Source: Mucilaginibacter endophyticus (GTDB lineage Bacteria > Bacteroidota > Bacteroidia > Sphingobacteriales > Sphingobacteriaceae). From it: DNA of 64,000 bases. The notes under the pieces were generated by a model. That model was given only the letters and a program-made list of their open reading frames with translations, did no database searches and was not told where the DNA came from. Position 1 is the stretch's first letter; each line of letters starts with the position of its first letter. The stretch covers positions 565,949 through 629,948 of the forward strand of contig NZ_QPCG01000001.1 of the NCBI RefSeq assembly GCF_003351025.1, read 5' to 3'. Below, in pieces: positions 55,745 through 64,000 of this stretch. Made by a program: the position numbers and the translations under genes.

Positions 55745-57934
55745 ATGATGAAAGCATTGAAGAAATTTCCCTGGTTTAAACAACCGGATCAAATGGATTG
55801 CGGGCCCACCTGCCTCAAAATGATCGCCAGATTTTACAAAGTTAATATCGCTATCCAGGACATCCGCAATTTATGTGAGATCAACCGTGACGGCGTATCC
55901 CTGCTGGGAATCAGTAAAGCCGCGGAAAAAATCGGTTTTCGCACACTTGCTGTGAGCATAGGGGACGCCCAGGTTAATGACCTCAGCCTGCCGAGTATAT
56001 TGTACTGGAGGCAAAATCACTTTGTGGTATTGTATCGCATCAAAAAAAACAAGTTTTGGGTTTCAGACCCCGCGGCCGGTTTGCTTGAACTGGATGGCAG
56101 CGACTTTTATAAGGCCTGGCTGACGGCAGGCAAAGGTATCGCGCTGCAGGTTACACCAACGCCCCGGCTGCGGGAATCCGAAGGGGTGGGGGCTGCGGAC
56201 AGGGCGGTTTCCTGGTCGTATTTATTACAATATATCAGTCGTTACCGCCAATTGTTTACGCAGCTCGCGCTAAGCTTTTTGTTAGGCAGCGTTTTTCAAT
56301 TGATCATACCTTTTTTGGCCAGGTCCATCGTGGACACCGGGATAGAAACGCGTAACGTTAGTTTCATTACTGTGATACTTATTGCGCAGCTGACCCTGAT
56401 TGCCGGAAAAGTGACGGTTGACTTTATCAGGGCGTGGATATTATTACACATCAGCACGAGGATCAATATTTCGGTCCTGACAGATTTTTTAATCAAACTG
56501 ATGAAATTGCCTATGAAATTCTTCGACAGCAAAATGACGGGGGATATTATGCAGCGCATGAATGACCAAAAGAAAATCGAAACGTTTTTGACCGGGCCGG
56601 CCCTCAATACGGTATTTTCCTTATTTAATCTGGCGCTTTTTTCACTAGTGCTCGCTTATTTTAATTTTTATATCTTTTTGTTGTTCCTGGCCGCCAGTGT
56701 TTCCAATGTGCTTTGGGTTTTATTGTTCCTGAAACCGAGACGGGCGCTGAATTACAAAAGCTTTGAAGCCGGAGCAAAGAATCAAAGTGCCATTGTGCAG
56801 CTGGTCAATGGTATGCAGGAAATCAAACTCAATGGTTGTGAACAACATAAAAGATGGCAATGGGAACATTTACAGGCCCTGATATTCAAGCTTAATGTAA
56901 AACTGCTTTCATTAAGCCAGTACCAGCAGGGTGGATTGACCTTTATCTCCGAGGGTATCAATGTATTGATTACATTTTTTAGTGCTAAATCGGTAATTAG
57001 CGGACACCTCAGTTTTGGCGGAATGATAGCCGTGCAGTATATCGTAGGACAGGTCAATGCTCCGGTCCGGGAATTCCTGGGTTTCGTGCAGGGATACCAG
57101 GACGCTAAAATAAGCCTGGAGCGTTTAAACGAAATCCATAGTATGGAAGACGAACAGCCGGTTGCTGCCGGACGGAATAACGCCATTCCCCATGATAAAG
57201 AAATTACTGTCAGGGACCTGAGCTTTAGCTATCCAGGAGCCGGAAACAAGCATGTGTTCGATAAGGTGGGGCTCCGGATCCGGAGCGGGAAGACTACGGC
57301 TATCGTCGGAAAAAGCGGGAGCGGTAAAACAACGGTTTTGAAATTATTACTACGTTTTTATGAGCCTGACGGCGGAGAGATCAGGGTTGGCGGTCAGCCG
57401 CTTGGCAGGATCGCTTTCGATACCTGGCGCGCCCAATGCGGGGTCGTTATGCAGGATGGCTTTATATTTTCTGACACGATCGCCCAAAATATCGCCGTGG
57501 GACATGAGCGGCCTGACCGGGATCGGCTGGCACATGCCGTCAGGGTTGCAAACCTTCAGGATCTGATAGATCAGTTGCCCATGGGTATGGAGACCAAAAT
57601 AGGCCCTGAGGGTAACGGTATCAGCCAGGGGCAGCGGCAGCGGATACTTATCGCCAGATCGGTATATAAAGACCCTCATTATTTGTTTTTTGACGAGGCT
57701 ACAAACGCACTGGATGCCAGTAATGAAAGAACAATAATGGAAAATTTAAAAGCTTTTTTTACCGGCAGGACAGTGGTCGTTGTAGCACACCGGCTGAGCA
57801 CGGTCCGGGATGCGGATCATATTGTTTTCCTGGACAGGGGGAGGATTGCGGAGGAAGGGACGCATGAAGAACTCATCACCCTTCGCGGGGACTATTATAA
57901 TCTGGTTAAAGATCAACTGGCATTGGGTTTATGA
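55745..57934 (+). CDS. C39 peptidase-containing ABC exporter (LanT type)
   Basis: This encodes about 729 residues from ATG 55745 (55748 equally possible). The C39 peptidase has Gln13, Cys19 in QMDCGPTC, His92 in QNHFVVLY and Asp108 in SDPAAG, so the protease should be active and cut after double Gly. Membrane helices lie at about 160-440. The ATPase has Walker A GKSGSGKTT, signature ISQGQRQR and Walker B YLFFDEATNALD. It removes the leader and exports the peptide through the inner membrane with the HlyD adaptor, whose start overlaps its stop. Confidence 0.95.
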   Translation: MMKALKKFPWFKQPDQMDCGPTCLKMIARFYKVNIAIQDIRNLCEINRDGVSLLGISKAAEKIGFRTLAVSIGDAQVNDLSLPSILYWRQNHFVVLYRIKKNKFWVSDPAAGLLELDGSDFYKAWLTAGKGIALQVTPTPRLRESEGVGAADRAVSWSYLLQYISRYRQLFTQLALSFLLGSVFQLIIPFLARSIVDTGIETRNVSFITVILIAQLTLIAGKVTVDFIRAWILLHISTRINISVLTDFLIKLMKLPMKFFDSKMTGDIMQRMNDQKKIETFLTGPALNTVFSLFNLALFSLVLAYFNFYIFLLFLAASVSNVLWVLLFLKPRRALNYKSFEAGAKNQSAIVQLVNGMQEIKLNGCEQHKRWQWEHLQALIFKLNVKLLSLSQYQQGGLTFISEGINVLITFFSAKSVISGHLSFGGMIAVQYIVGQVNAPVREFLGFVQGYQDAKISLERLNEIHSMEDEQPVAAGRNNAIPHDKEITVRDLSFSYPGAGNKHVFDKVGLRIRSGKTTAIVGKSGSGKTTVLKLLLRFYEPDGGEIRVGGQPLGRIAFDTWRAQCGVVMQDGFIFSDTIAQNIAVGHERPDRDRLAHAVRVANLQDLIDQLPMGMETKIGPEGNGISQGQRQRILIARSVYKDPHYLFFDEATNALDASNERTIMENLKAFFTGRTVVVVAHRLSTVRDADHIVFLDRGRIAEEGTHEELITLRGDYYNLVKDQLALGL

Positions 57935-59229
57935 ATTCAGAACTACAGGACGATGAGCTCGCCAGGGGCGGCCATTCCGAAGAACTTCATGAAATGTTGA
58001 CGGCAGTGCCCCCCTGGTTGTTGAGGTCCGGGATTAATGCGCTGCTGGTATGCTCGCTGTTATTCACCATGCTGGCACTGCTGATCCATTACCCGGAAAC
58101 GGTTACTACCCGCATCACCATCAGTTCGACGGCTCAGGCGAAAACGGTGAGTGTGCAGGAGCATGCGCGGCTCGTAAAGATACTGGTCAGTGACAGAGCC
58201 ATAGTAGAGCGTGGTACTACACTGGCTTACCTGGAAAGTTCTGCAGATCATGTGCATTTGTTACGCTTGTTACCCTTACTTCTTAAATTGAAAAAACAGC
58301 TTTCCGCCGGTTTGAAGCCGGATTGCGACTCGGTATTGTTGCTTGGGGGGGATCAGCTGGGCGACGTTCAGGATGCTTTTGCCAGATTTCACGAGAAGTA
58401 CCTGGCGTACGCCGATAGCAGCAGGCAGACCTATTACCGGCAGAAAAGAACAGCCCTTACGCGGGATCAGCAATATTTAGTGCAGCAATATCAAAAACTG
58501 CAATCACAGCAGGCGCTCTCACAGCGAAACGTTTCACTTGCAGGGGATGATTACGCCATGCATGAGCGGCTCGAAGCACAACATGTGGAAACAAAAGCGG
58601 AGATGAGGGCACAGGAGAGTAGTTATCTCGCAAAAAAAATGCCGCTGATTCAAAATGAGAACGCAATGATCAGTAATAAGATCGCTGTATCGGCGGTCAG
58701 GAAAGAATTATTTGAACTCGACAATCTCATAGCGGTGAATAAAGCCGGTTTTGAACAGGCTGTGACGGCCCTGATCACGGCCATTGAGGATTGGAAATTC
58801 AAATATACGTTAACTGCTCCTGTATCCGGGATGCTGATGTACACCGGGAATATCCAGGAGAACGATGAGATAGCTGCCGGGCGGGAGGTCTTTCATATAA
58901 ATCCGGTCCGGGGCCAGTTATTTGGTATCATGATCGTACCACCGGATAAACTGGGAAGGATTAGGGTGGGGCAGCAGGTCATTGTGAAAATAGATGGCTA
59001 TCCCTTTGAAGAATTCGGCCGTGTAGACGGCCATATCAGCAGGATCAATGACTTATCCGCGGAAGGTTTACCGTGTTCTGCCTTTGTAAGCCTGCGGGAA
59101 AACACGACGCTGCCCGGCTGGGTCCGGGAAGCATTGAAAGGAGATGCCGAAGTCATAACCGGTGAATCTACGTTATTTCAACGGCTCACCAGATCTGTTA
59201 CCAGGGGCATGGGACCTTCGGGCCTTTAA
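57931..59229 (+). CDS. HlyD-family periplasmic adaptor
   Basis: This 432-residue protein has one N-terminal helix (ALLVCSLLFTMLALLIHYP), a biotinyl-lipoyl-like domain (SSTAQAKTVSVQEHARLVKI), a long coiled coil (about 170-265) and the closing YTLTAPVSGMLMYTGNIQEN region, as in membrane-fusion adaptors. It connects the C39 exporter with an outer-membrane channel, which is not in the window. Four-base overlap with the exporter gene. Confidence 0.92.
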   Translation: MNSELQDDELARGGHSEELHEMLTAVPPWLLRSGINALLVCSLLFTMLALLIHYPETVTTRITISSTAQAKTVSVQEHARLVKILVSDRAIVERGTTLAYLESSADHVHLLRLLPLLLKLKKQLSAGLKPDCDSVLLLGGDQLGDVQDAFARFHEKYLAYADSSRQTYYRQKRTALTRDQQYLVQQYQKLQSQQALSQRNVSLAGDDYAMHERLEAQHVETKAEMRAQESSYLAKKMPLIQNENAMISNKIAVSAVRKELFELDNLIAVNKAGFEQAVTALITAIEDWKFKYTLTAPVSGMLMYTGNIQENDEIAAGREVFHINPVRGQLFGIMIVPPDKLGRIRVGQQVIVKIDGYPFEEFGRVDGHISRINDLSAEGLPCSAFVSLRENTTLPGWVREALKGDAEVITGESTLFQRLTRSVTRGMGPSGL

Positions 59230-59258
59230 TTTTTTTATACCATTAAGCATATCACACT

Positions 59259-62200
59259 TTGAAATATTCATTTCACCCTCAACTGGTGATCAGAACACCG
59301 CTCAGGCCTTTTAAAAAGGCGTTTAACCGCGATTCTTTGAAGACGGTACTTCATGACGAAAGGGTCCGCGAAGCCCTGTTCCTTTCGTCGCCGGAACTGC
59401 TTGCTGAATTTGAAAAAACGGGCAATGGGTTTTTTGAGGAGCCGGATAAGAAGTTATCCGTTTCGCTGCTCAAATATATTTACCGCATGCACAGTCGTTG
59501 TACACCATTCGGTTTGTTCGCCGGGTGCGGCGCAGCAGCATGGGGCAATTCATTCCTGATAGCGAATCAGGAATTAAAACGGAGCACGAGGTTGGATATG
59601 CAATTTACCTGTGCCCTGGTCCGGCATTTGGAGCAAACGGAGTTCATCAGGCCTTATCTAAAGTATTATCCGAATACGAGCCTGTATCATGACGGGAATA
59701 AGCTCCGTTATGTAGAGTATTTTTTTGCCGGTAAAAAAAGGGTACATCAGTTATGCGAGGTTGAATTTGATGAATATATCGAGCGCCTGATCTCCTGTGC
59801 GGACAAGGGTATAACACTGGAAGAGCTTATGGCTGTATTCGACGACGATGAACAAACACAGGGAGATATCCGGGCTTTTGCCAACGAGCTGATCGACGGT
59901 CAGTTATTGGTTAGCGAGCTCGAACCATCGGTAACCGGCGGGGAACTGCTTGAAAGTACCTTGCGGACATTGGTAAGGCTGCAGCGGGATCATCCGGATG
60001 ACAGGCTGCAGGATATTGTAACCCTGTTGCTCGACGTGCAGCGCCGGTTGCAAGACCTTGACCTCGGGAACGGAAATGAAAAAGAGCGGTATCTGGATAT
60101 AGCTGCCAGGCTTGATGCGTTTAATGTCCCGTATGACCTGGGTAAATTATTTCAAACGGATTCATTCCGGGACATCGGGAATACTGCCGCTGAAGAGCAT
60201 AAAAAGTCTGTTTTGCAGCAGTCGCTGTTACGGGCGGTAGAGGTCCTTCGTGTGGTCACCCCTCCGTTTGAAGAGTCTGATCTGGGCACTTTTAAAAAAC
60301 TTTTTTTTGCCAGGTATGAATATCAGGAAGTGCCGCTTTTGGAGGCTCTTGACAATGAATGGGGGATTGGTTACGGCGCGCACACCAATCACACCGGAAA
60401 TGCCGACCCCTTTCTGGAAAGTTTGAACAGTCAGCATAAGCGCAGTGAAACAAGGGATATCAAGTGGGACAGGTACCAGTCCTTTTTGTTCCGGTTGCTG
60501 TTGAAAGCAAGAGCCGGGGATCAATATACCGTGACGCTCAGCGAGGCGGATGTAAAAGGATTGGAAGATCCGGCTGCTACGCTGCCTGCAACTTTAGCGT
60601 TGACCTTCAGCTATGTTATGGATTCAGCAGATGACTACACGCTGCTTATTAAACATATCAGTGGCCCTTCGGCGAATCATATGCTGGGTCGTTTTGCCGC
60701 TGTTGATGACAATATCCGCCGGATCGCCGTTGAGGTTGCTGAAACAGAGAAGGAATACTATGGGCCTTCCCTCATCGCTGTGCTTTCACATCTACCGGAA
60801 AGCAGGACCGGGAATGTGCTGGTGAAACCGATGATGCGTGATCTTGAGATCGCCTATTTGTCTAATAAATCCCATTTCCGGGATAAACAAATTGCACTGA
60901 GCGATCTTTATCTTTCCATTCGTAATGATAAGTTATACTTACGGTCCCGGTCGTTAAATCAGGAGATTATACCCCGTATAGATAACGCCCACAATTTCCG
61001 GCACAAAGCGTTGCCGCTTTACCATTTTCTCGGGGACCTTCAGTTTCAGGGATCGAAGAACGGGCTTTATTTTCACTGGGGCGCTTTGGCCGGTGAATTT
61101 AAGTTTCTGCCCCGCGTAGAGATCGGCCGGGTGATCGTCTTTCGGGCCACATGGCAATTATCGAAGATTGATTTTGAAGATATCTATCCGCTCCTTAATG
61201 CTGATCCTGGAGGAGATGAGGGCCGGCGACGGATATTTGACTGGAGAACCAAATACCGGTTGCCGGCGCTTGTATTGTTGATCGAGGCAGACAACGAACT
61301 TCTGATAAACTTTGAAGATGAGTTCAGCCTGAGGGTATTCGGCACTATGCTTAAAAACCGGGAAAGTGTTGTACTGAAAGAGTTTTTGTTCGATGACGGG
61401 CGCGCTGCCGTGCGCAACGAAAAGGGCGAAGCTTTCACCAATGAAATGATCGCGGTGCTGAAATGCGAAAAGGGGGATGTTGCTGTGGAGAATGTTGATA
61501 ACGGCGCAATGGAAACAGCAGATTTCAGGCCCAGAAGCTTTCCGATCGGATCGGAGTGGCTGTATTTTAAAGTTTACTGCGGAAAAAAAACTGCTGATGC
61601 TTTGTTGCAAAATGAGATCCGGTTGTTAACCGCAGCTTTGTTAGCTGAAGGAATCGCCGATCATTGGTTCTTTATCCGTTATAATGACCCCGATCCGCAT
61701 ATCCGGCTGAGAATTCATTTGTCAGACCCTGATAATACGGGTGCCGTTATCCAATATGTCCGGGATTTTCTGAAAGAGAGCCTGGCTAACAATTTGATAT
61801 GGAAATTGCAAACGGACACTTACAGCCGTGAAGTGGAACGCTACGGGAAGCTCTCGATGACAGTCTCAGAACTGGTGTTTTTTCATGACAGCGTGCTGAC
61901 CGTGAACGCGTTGAGTTGGTTGAGAGAGAATTTTGACATGCGGCTGTTGTTTGCTATAAATGCCGCCGATCAGTTGGCGGGCATTTTCGGGTATGGCGAT
62001 CATGATAAATTGAAGTTCTTTGGGGGGCTGGAACGCAATTATTTAGAAGAGTTCGGCGCTGCAATGAGAGACCGGATCAATAAGTTATACAGGGAGAAGA
62101 CGGCCATATTGAATTCAGGTTTGGATAATTTGCAAAATGGCTCCGGCGGTCTGGATCTGATCATCAACAACTGGAGGGCAGGGGTCCGGCCTTTGGCTGA

Positions 62201-62393
62201 TATAATCATACAAAGAAACAATGGAAAAGGAAAAGCGCGTATCGATGACCTTGTCGCAGCCCATATCCATATGTTGCTCAATCGCGTCTTCAGGGGGCAC
62301 CAGCGGGTTTATGAGACTGTTATTTATGCTTTCCTGCACCGGATGTATCGTTCCAAAGCAGCGAAAGCAGATGCGTTAGCAGGCATATGGTAA
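59259..62393 (+). CDS. LanB lanthipeptide dehydratase, full length
   Basis: This 1044-residue protein starts at TTG 59259 (MKYSFHPQLVIRTPLRPF); the next ATG would lose 76 residues, including half of the conserved YRMHSRCTPFGLFAGCG (75-91). The glutamylation domain spans about residues 1-750, with DNAHNFRHKALPLYHFLGDL conserved. The C-terminal elimination (SpaB_C) domain (about 760-1035) starts at FPIGSEWLYFKVYCG and has HWFFIRYNDPDPHIRLRIH. It uses glutamyl-tRNA to dehydrate Ser/Thr of the precursor. It follows HlyD after 29 bases. Confidence 0.95.
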   Translation: MKYSFHPQLVIRTPLRPFKKAFNRDSLKTVLHDERVREALFLSSPELLAEFEKTGNGFFEEPDKKLSVSLLKYIYRMHSRCTPFGLFAGCGAAAWGNSFLIANQELKRSTRLDMQFTCALVRHLEQTEFIRPYLKYYPNTSLYHDGNKLRYVEYFFAGKKRVHQLCEVEFDEYIERLISCADKGITLEELMAVFDDDEQTQGDIRAFANELIDGQLLVSELEPSVTGGELLESTLRTLVRLQRDHPDDRLQDIVTLLLDVQRRLQDLDLGNGNEKERYLDIAARLDAFNVPYDLGKLFQTDSFRDIGNTAAEEHKKSVLQQSLLRAVEVLRVVTPPFEESDLGTFKKLFFARYEYQEVPLLEALDNEWGIGYGAHTNHTGNADPFLESLNSQHKRSETRDIKWDRYQSFLFRLLLKARAGDQYTVTLSEADVKGLEDPAATLPATLALTFSYVMDSADDYTLLIKHISGPSANHMLGRFAAVDDNIRRIAVEVAETEKEYYGPSLIAVLSHLPESRTGNVLVKPMMRDLEIAYLSNKSHFRDKQIALSDLYLSIRNDKLYLRSRSLNQEIIPRIDNAHNFRHKALPLYHFLGDLQFQGSKNGLYFHWGALAGEFKFLPRVEIGRVIVFRATWQLSKIDFEDIYPLLNADPGGDEGRRRIFDWRTKYRLPALVLLIEADNELLINFEDEFSLRVFGTMLKNRESVVLKEFLFDDGRAAVRNEKGEAFTNEMIAVLKCEKGDVAVENVDNGAMETADFRPRSFPIGSEWLYFKVYCGKKTADALLQNEIRLLTAALLAEGIADHWFFIRYNDPDPHIRLRIHLSDPDNTGAVIQYVRDFLKESLANNLIWKLQTDTYSREVERYGKLSMTVSELVFFHDSVLTVNALSWLRENFDMRLLFAINAADQLAGIFGYGDHDKLKFFGGLERNYLEEFGAAMRDRINKLYREKTAILNSGLDNLQNGSGGLDLIINNWRAGVRPLADIIIQRNNGKGKARIDDLVAAHIHMLLNRVFRGHQRVYETVIYAFLHRMYRSKAAKADALAGIW

Positions 62394-62452
62394 TCCTGCA
62401 TTTTAATGTTTTACCTGGTAAAGCTCAACGAATGAAAAATTTGTATTTGATA

Positions 62453-64000
62453 TTATACATATTGTTTTTCGGCCGCTAAATCCGGCTGGGCCGGCCGTTT
62501 ATTTCGCGCACGGGCGGATACCTTTAATTTATAAATACAGTGGTAAACGACCAGCTCCTGTTTTCGCTGGTGGCTGGCGAATGCCCTGTTCAGGTGCATG
62601 TGGATTAAATCGCCCAGTAACTGGTTGCGGCGATGTTTGTCTTCATTGATAACGGCCGCTGCGAGGTTTTTAACAGACCGGTCAAATTCGCTTTTGTGTG
62701 CTTTCAGTCGCAGTCGCCGGTATAAGTTTGTTTCAGGCGGCAGGCTTTCCATTTCTTTTCTCAGGTTTCTGTATTTGGAATCCAGGCCAAGCCGGAGTGG
62801 TTTATCTGCCATAAATTCCATAAGAAATGAATCCCGCATCTGGCTGAGAAAATTCAGCTGCCCGTCAGGTTCGGGAATGAAAATCTCCAGCATTTCAATA
62901 ACGGTCGCCATCGCAATAGTGTATTCTCCATACAGGTCCGCTCCGCCTGCTGCTATGAACCGGAGTAACAGGTTGCTGCTTTGGTAAAAGAAATTCTCCA
63001 CGTCCTCTATCAGATCAGTGCCGTAACGCTCCAGTTCGCGCTGATAAGTGTCCGCCTGATATTCTTTTATGATCTGGTAACGAAAGACATCCGATAGACG
63101 GTCCTTAAATTGAGTGATGAGGGGCCCGATCCCCGGTTCTTCGATTTTCACGCGGAAGCGGATGTGATAGCCCGAATCGATATACCGGACAAAGAACCAG
63201 GTTACCGGTTCTGTTTTAGGGAACTTCCTGATCAATGGTAATAATTGCCCGGTCAACAGTTCATTGGAGCTGGCTGCTGTGCAATATATTTTCAGGTAAA
63301 GCCAGCTGCTGCCTAAAAGGAAAGCACGCTTTGTTGCTGCTTTTACCGGGACCGCCGGAACATGCCTGTTTAAATACGCCGGTGTTTGGCGGTAAAGAAA
63401 AGTAATCATCTCGTTGGTATACGGCTGACCGGCGCCGTCCCTGACTTTCGCTGATGTGGCATCCGGTAAAATGTACTCTTTCAGGAGCGGTTTCTTCAGA
63501 TCTTTTATAGCGGCAAAGAAAAACAATAGCTCATCCTTGTTAGCGAGGTCAAAAACAAGTTGCTGATCGGATTTCGACACACAGATCAGATCCGGGAGAC
63601 GGAGCCTGTGTTTGATTTTTGAAAATTCTGCTATTGCATTTTCCGGGTTAAGGTTCGAGATCTTGGTCAATTCTTCTCCCGGATGCCACTTCGCTTCAGC
63701 AATGGTAACCCCGTTTAAAGTGACCCGGGGGTAATGTGCCATGCCGGGGAAAAAGTTTTCCAGGTCAAAAGTTAAGTTAGCATGCAGGCCCTGGTACTGT
63801 AGGTCGCACAGGAACCGGAAAATAGCCAGATCGTTATTATTGAAGTTATAGGCAGAGCTTAGCCTTGGAATTATTACTTTTTTTAAGGATGCTGATTCGA
63901 GGACTATTTGGTCTTCCACTACAGAAATAAACAGATCTGTTAAATGGATTTGCTTGTCCAATGGATAACCGGAGTGTGCATTTATTGGTATTTCATAGGA
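62453..64000 (-). CDS. Second LanB-like dehydratase, N-terminus beyond window
   Basis: The frame is open to the window edge. The visible 515 residues correspond to the second half of LanB: DKQIHLTDLFISVVEDQIVL, IPRLSSAYNFNNNDLAIFRF and the C-terminal domain with FLLGSSWLYLKIYCTAA and VTWFFVRYIDSGYHIRFRVK. The apparent TTG start at 63961 is not real, because similarity continues upstream (EIPINAHSGYP). It is convergent with the first LanB, only 59 bases apart, with clear divergence between them. It may serve another precursor encoded outside the window. Confidence 0.9.
   Translation of the reverse strand, partial: SYEIPINAHSGYPLDKQIHLTDLFISVVEDQIVLESASLKKVIIPRLSSAYNFNNNDLAIFRFLCDLQYQGLHANLTFDLENFFPGMAHYPRVTLNGVTIAEAKWHPGEELTKISNLNPENAIAEFSKIKHRLRLPDLICVSKSDQQLVFDLANKDELLFFFAAIKDLKKPLLKEYILPDATSAKVRDGAGQPYTNEMITFLYRQTPAYLNRHVPAVPVKAATKRAFLLGSSWLYLKIYCTAASSNELLTGQLLPLIRKFPKTEPVTWFFVRYIDSGYHIRFRVKIEEPGIGPLITQFKDRLSDVFRYQIIKEYQADTYQRELERYGTDLIEDVENFFYQSSNLLLRFIAAGGADLYGEYTIAMATVIEMLEIFIPEPDGQLNFLSQMRDSFLMEFMADKPLRLGLDSKYRNLRKEMESLPPETNLYRRLRLKAHKSEFDRSVKNLAAAVINEDKHRRNQLLGDLIHMHLNRAFASHQRKQELVVYHCIYKLKVSARARNKRPAQPDLAAEKQYV

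Larger units (their letters stand above)
41960..64000. mobile_element. Probable tRNA-associated genomic island, left end
   Basis: Immediately right of tRNA-Arg come a degenerate copy of its 3' half (42195-42246), a truncated integrase (42438-42887), and then genes for lanthipeptide synthesis and unknown membrane proteins. The palindromic repeats abundant at 16-36 kb were not found here. The base usage looks richer in G and C than to the left, by eye only. The right end is outside the window. Confidence 0.5.
47328..64000. other. class I lanthipeptide biosynthetic gene cluster
   Basis: It contains regulators (LytTR pair), candidate precursor peptides at 49202, 50646 and 50942, LanC, two HEAT/cupin-like proteins, membrane proteins, a MacB-like permease, a C39 peptidase-ABC exporter, HlyD adaptor, LanB, and a second LanB on the other strand. 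LanB plus LanC defines class I. Pinensins from Chitinophaga are a known Bacteroidota example, but with split LanB; this layout differs. Confidence 0.9.

Noticed and set aside
63961..63961. TTG as start codon of the second LanB
   Set aside because: The frame and the similarity to LanB continue upstream to the window edge, so the gene is cut by the window and does not start here.

Overview
The window comes from a Bacteroidota chromosome, most likely Sphingobacteriaceae close to Mucilaginibacter or Pedobacter. This is inferred from gene content (SusA-like amylase, GH65/GH31 maltose operon, large FtsX-type permeases, penicillin acylase, Nudix-type regulator, BadF kinases), from -7 elements of the form TAnnTTTG, and from the dispersed palindromic repeats between genes. 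No species can be assigned from sequence alone.

Left part (1-10 kb): housekeeping and accessory genes. These are a truncated LuxE/PaaK-type acyl ligase, a DUF1203 protein, a SYLF lipid-binding protein, a likely operon of nuclease, penicillin acylase and small membrane protein on the minus strand, a VOC protein, a DUF3095 protein, a 2Fe-2S thioredoxin-like ferredoxin and a ferritin.

Central part (10-38 kb): alpha-glucan and glycolysis functions. A plus-strand operon (10055-21041, closed by a strong terminator) encodes a SusA-like GH13 enzyme, beta-phosphoglucomutase, GH65 phosphorylase, a second GH13 enzyme, an SLC45-type MFS permease and a GH31 alpha-glucosidase. Together they would cleave maltodextrins, import the products and phosphorolyse maltose to glucose and glucose-6-phosphate. 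AraC/SDR and GNAT/MarR pairs, an FtsX permease, GlgB with an unusual Lys/Ala-rich N-terminal tail, and a pfkA / BadF-like / gap operon follow. A Nudix-like regulator and a second, intact BadF kinase lie beside that operon. Between 16.8 and 36.2 kb almost every intergenic gap carries several families of palindromic or composite repeats.

38-42 kb: a GT87-like membrane protein, a GT2 glycosyltransferase overlapping a polysaccharide deacetylase, and tRNA-Arg(TCT).

Right part (42-64 kb): a probable genomic island beside tRNA-Arg. It starts with a degenerate copy of the tRNA 3' half and a truncated integrase, then a three-gene module of unknown function, a LytS/LytTR-type two-component pair, and a class I lanthipeptide biosynthetic cluster. 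The cluster holds LanC, a Cys-containing double-glycine precursor, two further unannotated small peptide genes (one Cys-free but Thr-rich with a Lys/Leu leader), two related HEAT/cupin-like proteins, membrane proteins, a MacB-like permease, a C39-peptidase ABC exporter, a HlyD adaptor, a full-length LanB, and a second, convergent LanB that leaves the window. The repeats common to the left of the tRNA were not seen in the island. The lanthipeptide cluster, with its odd precursors and unexplained accessory proteins, is the most likely place for an undescribed system.
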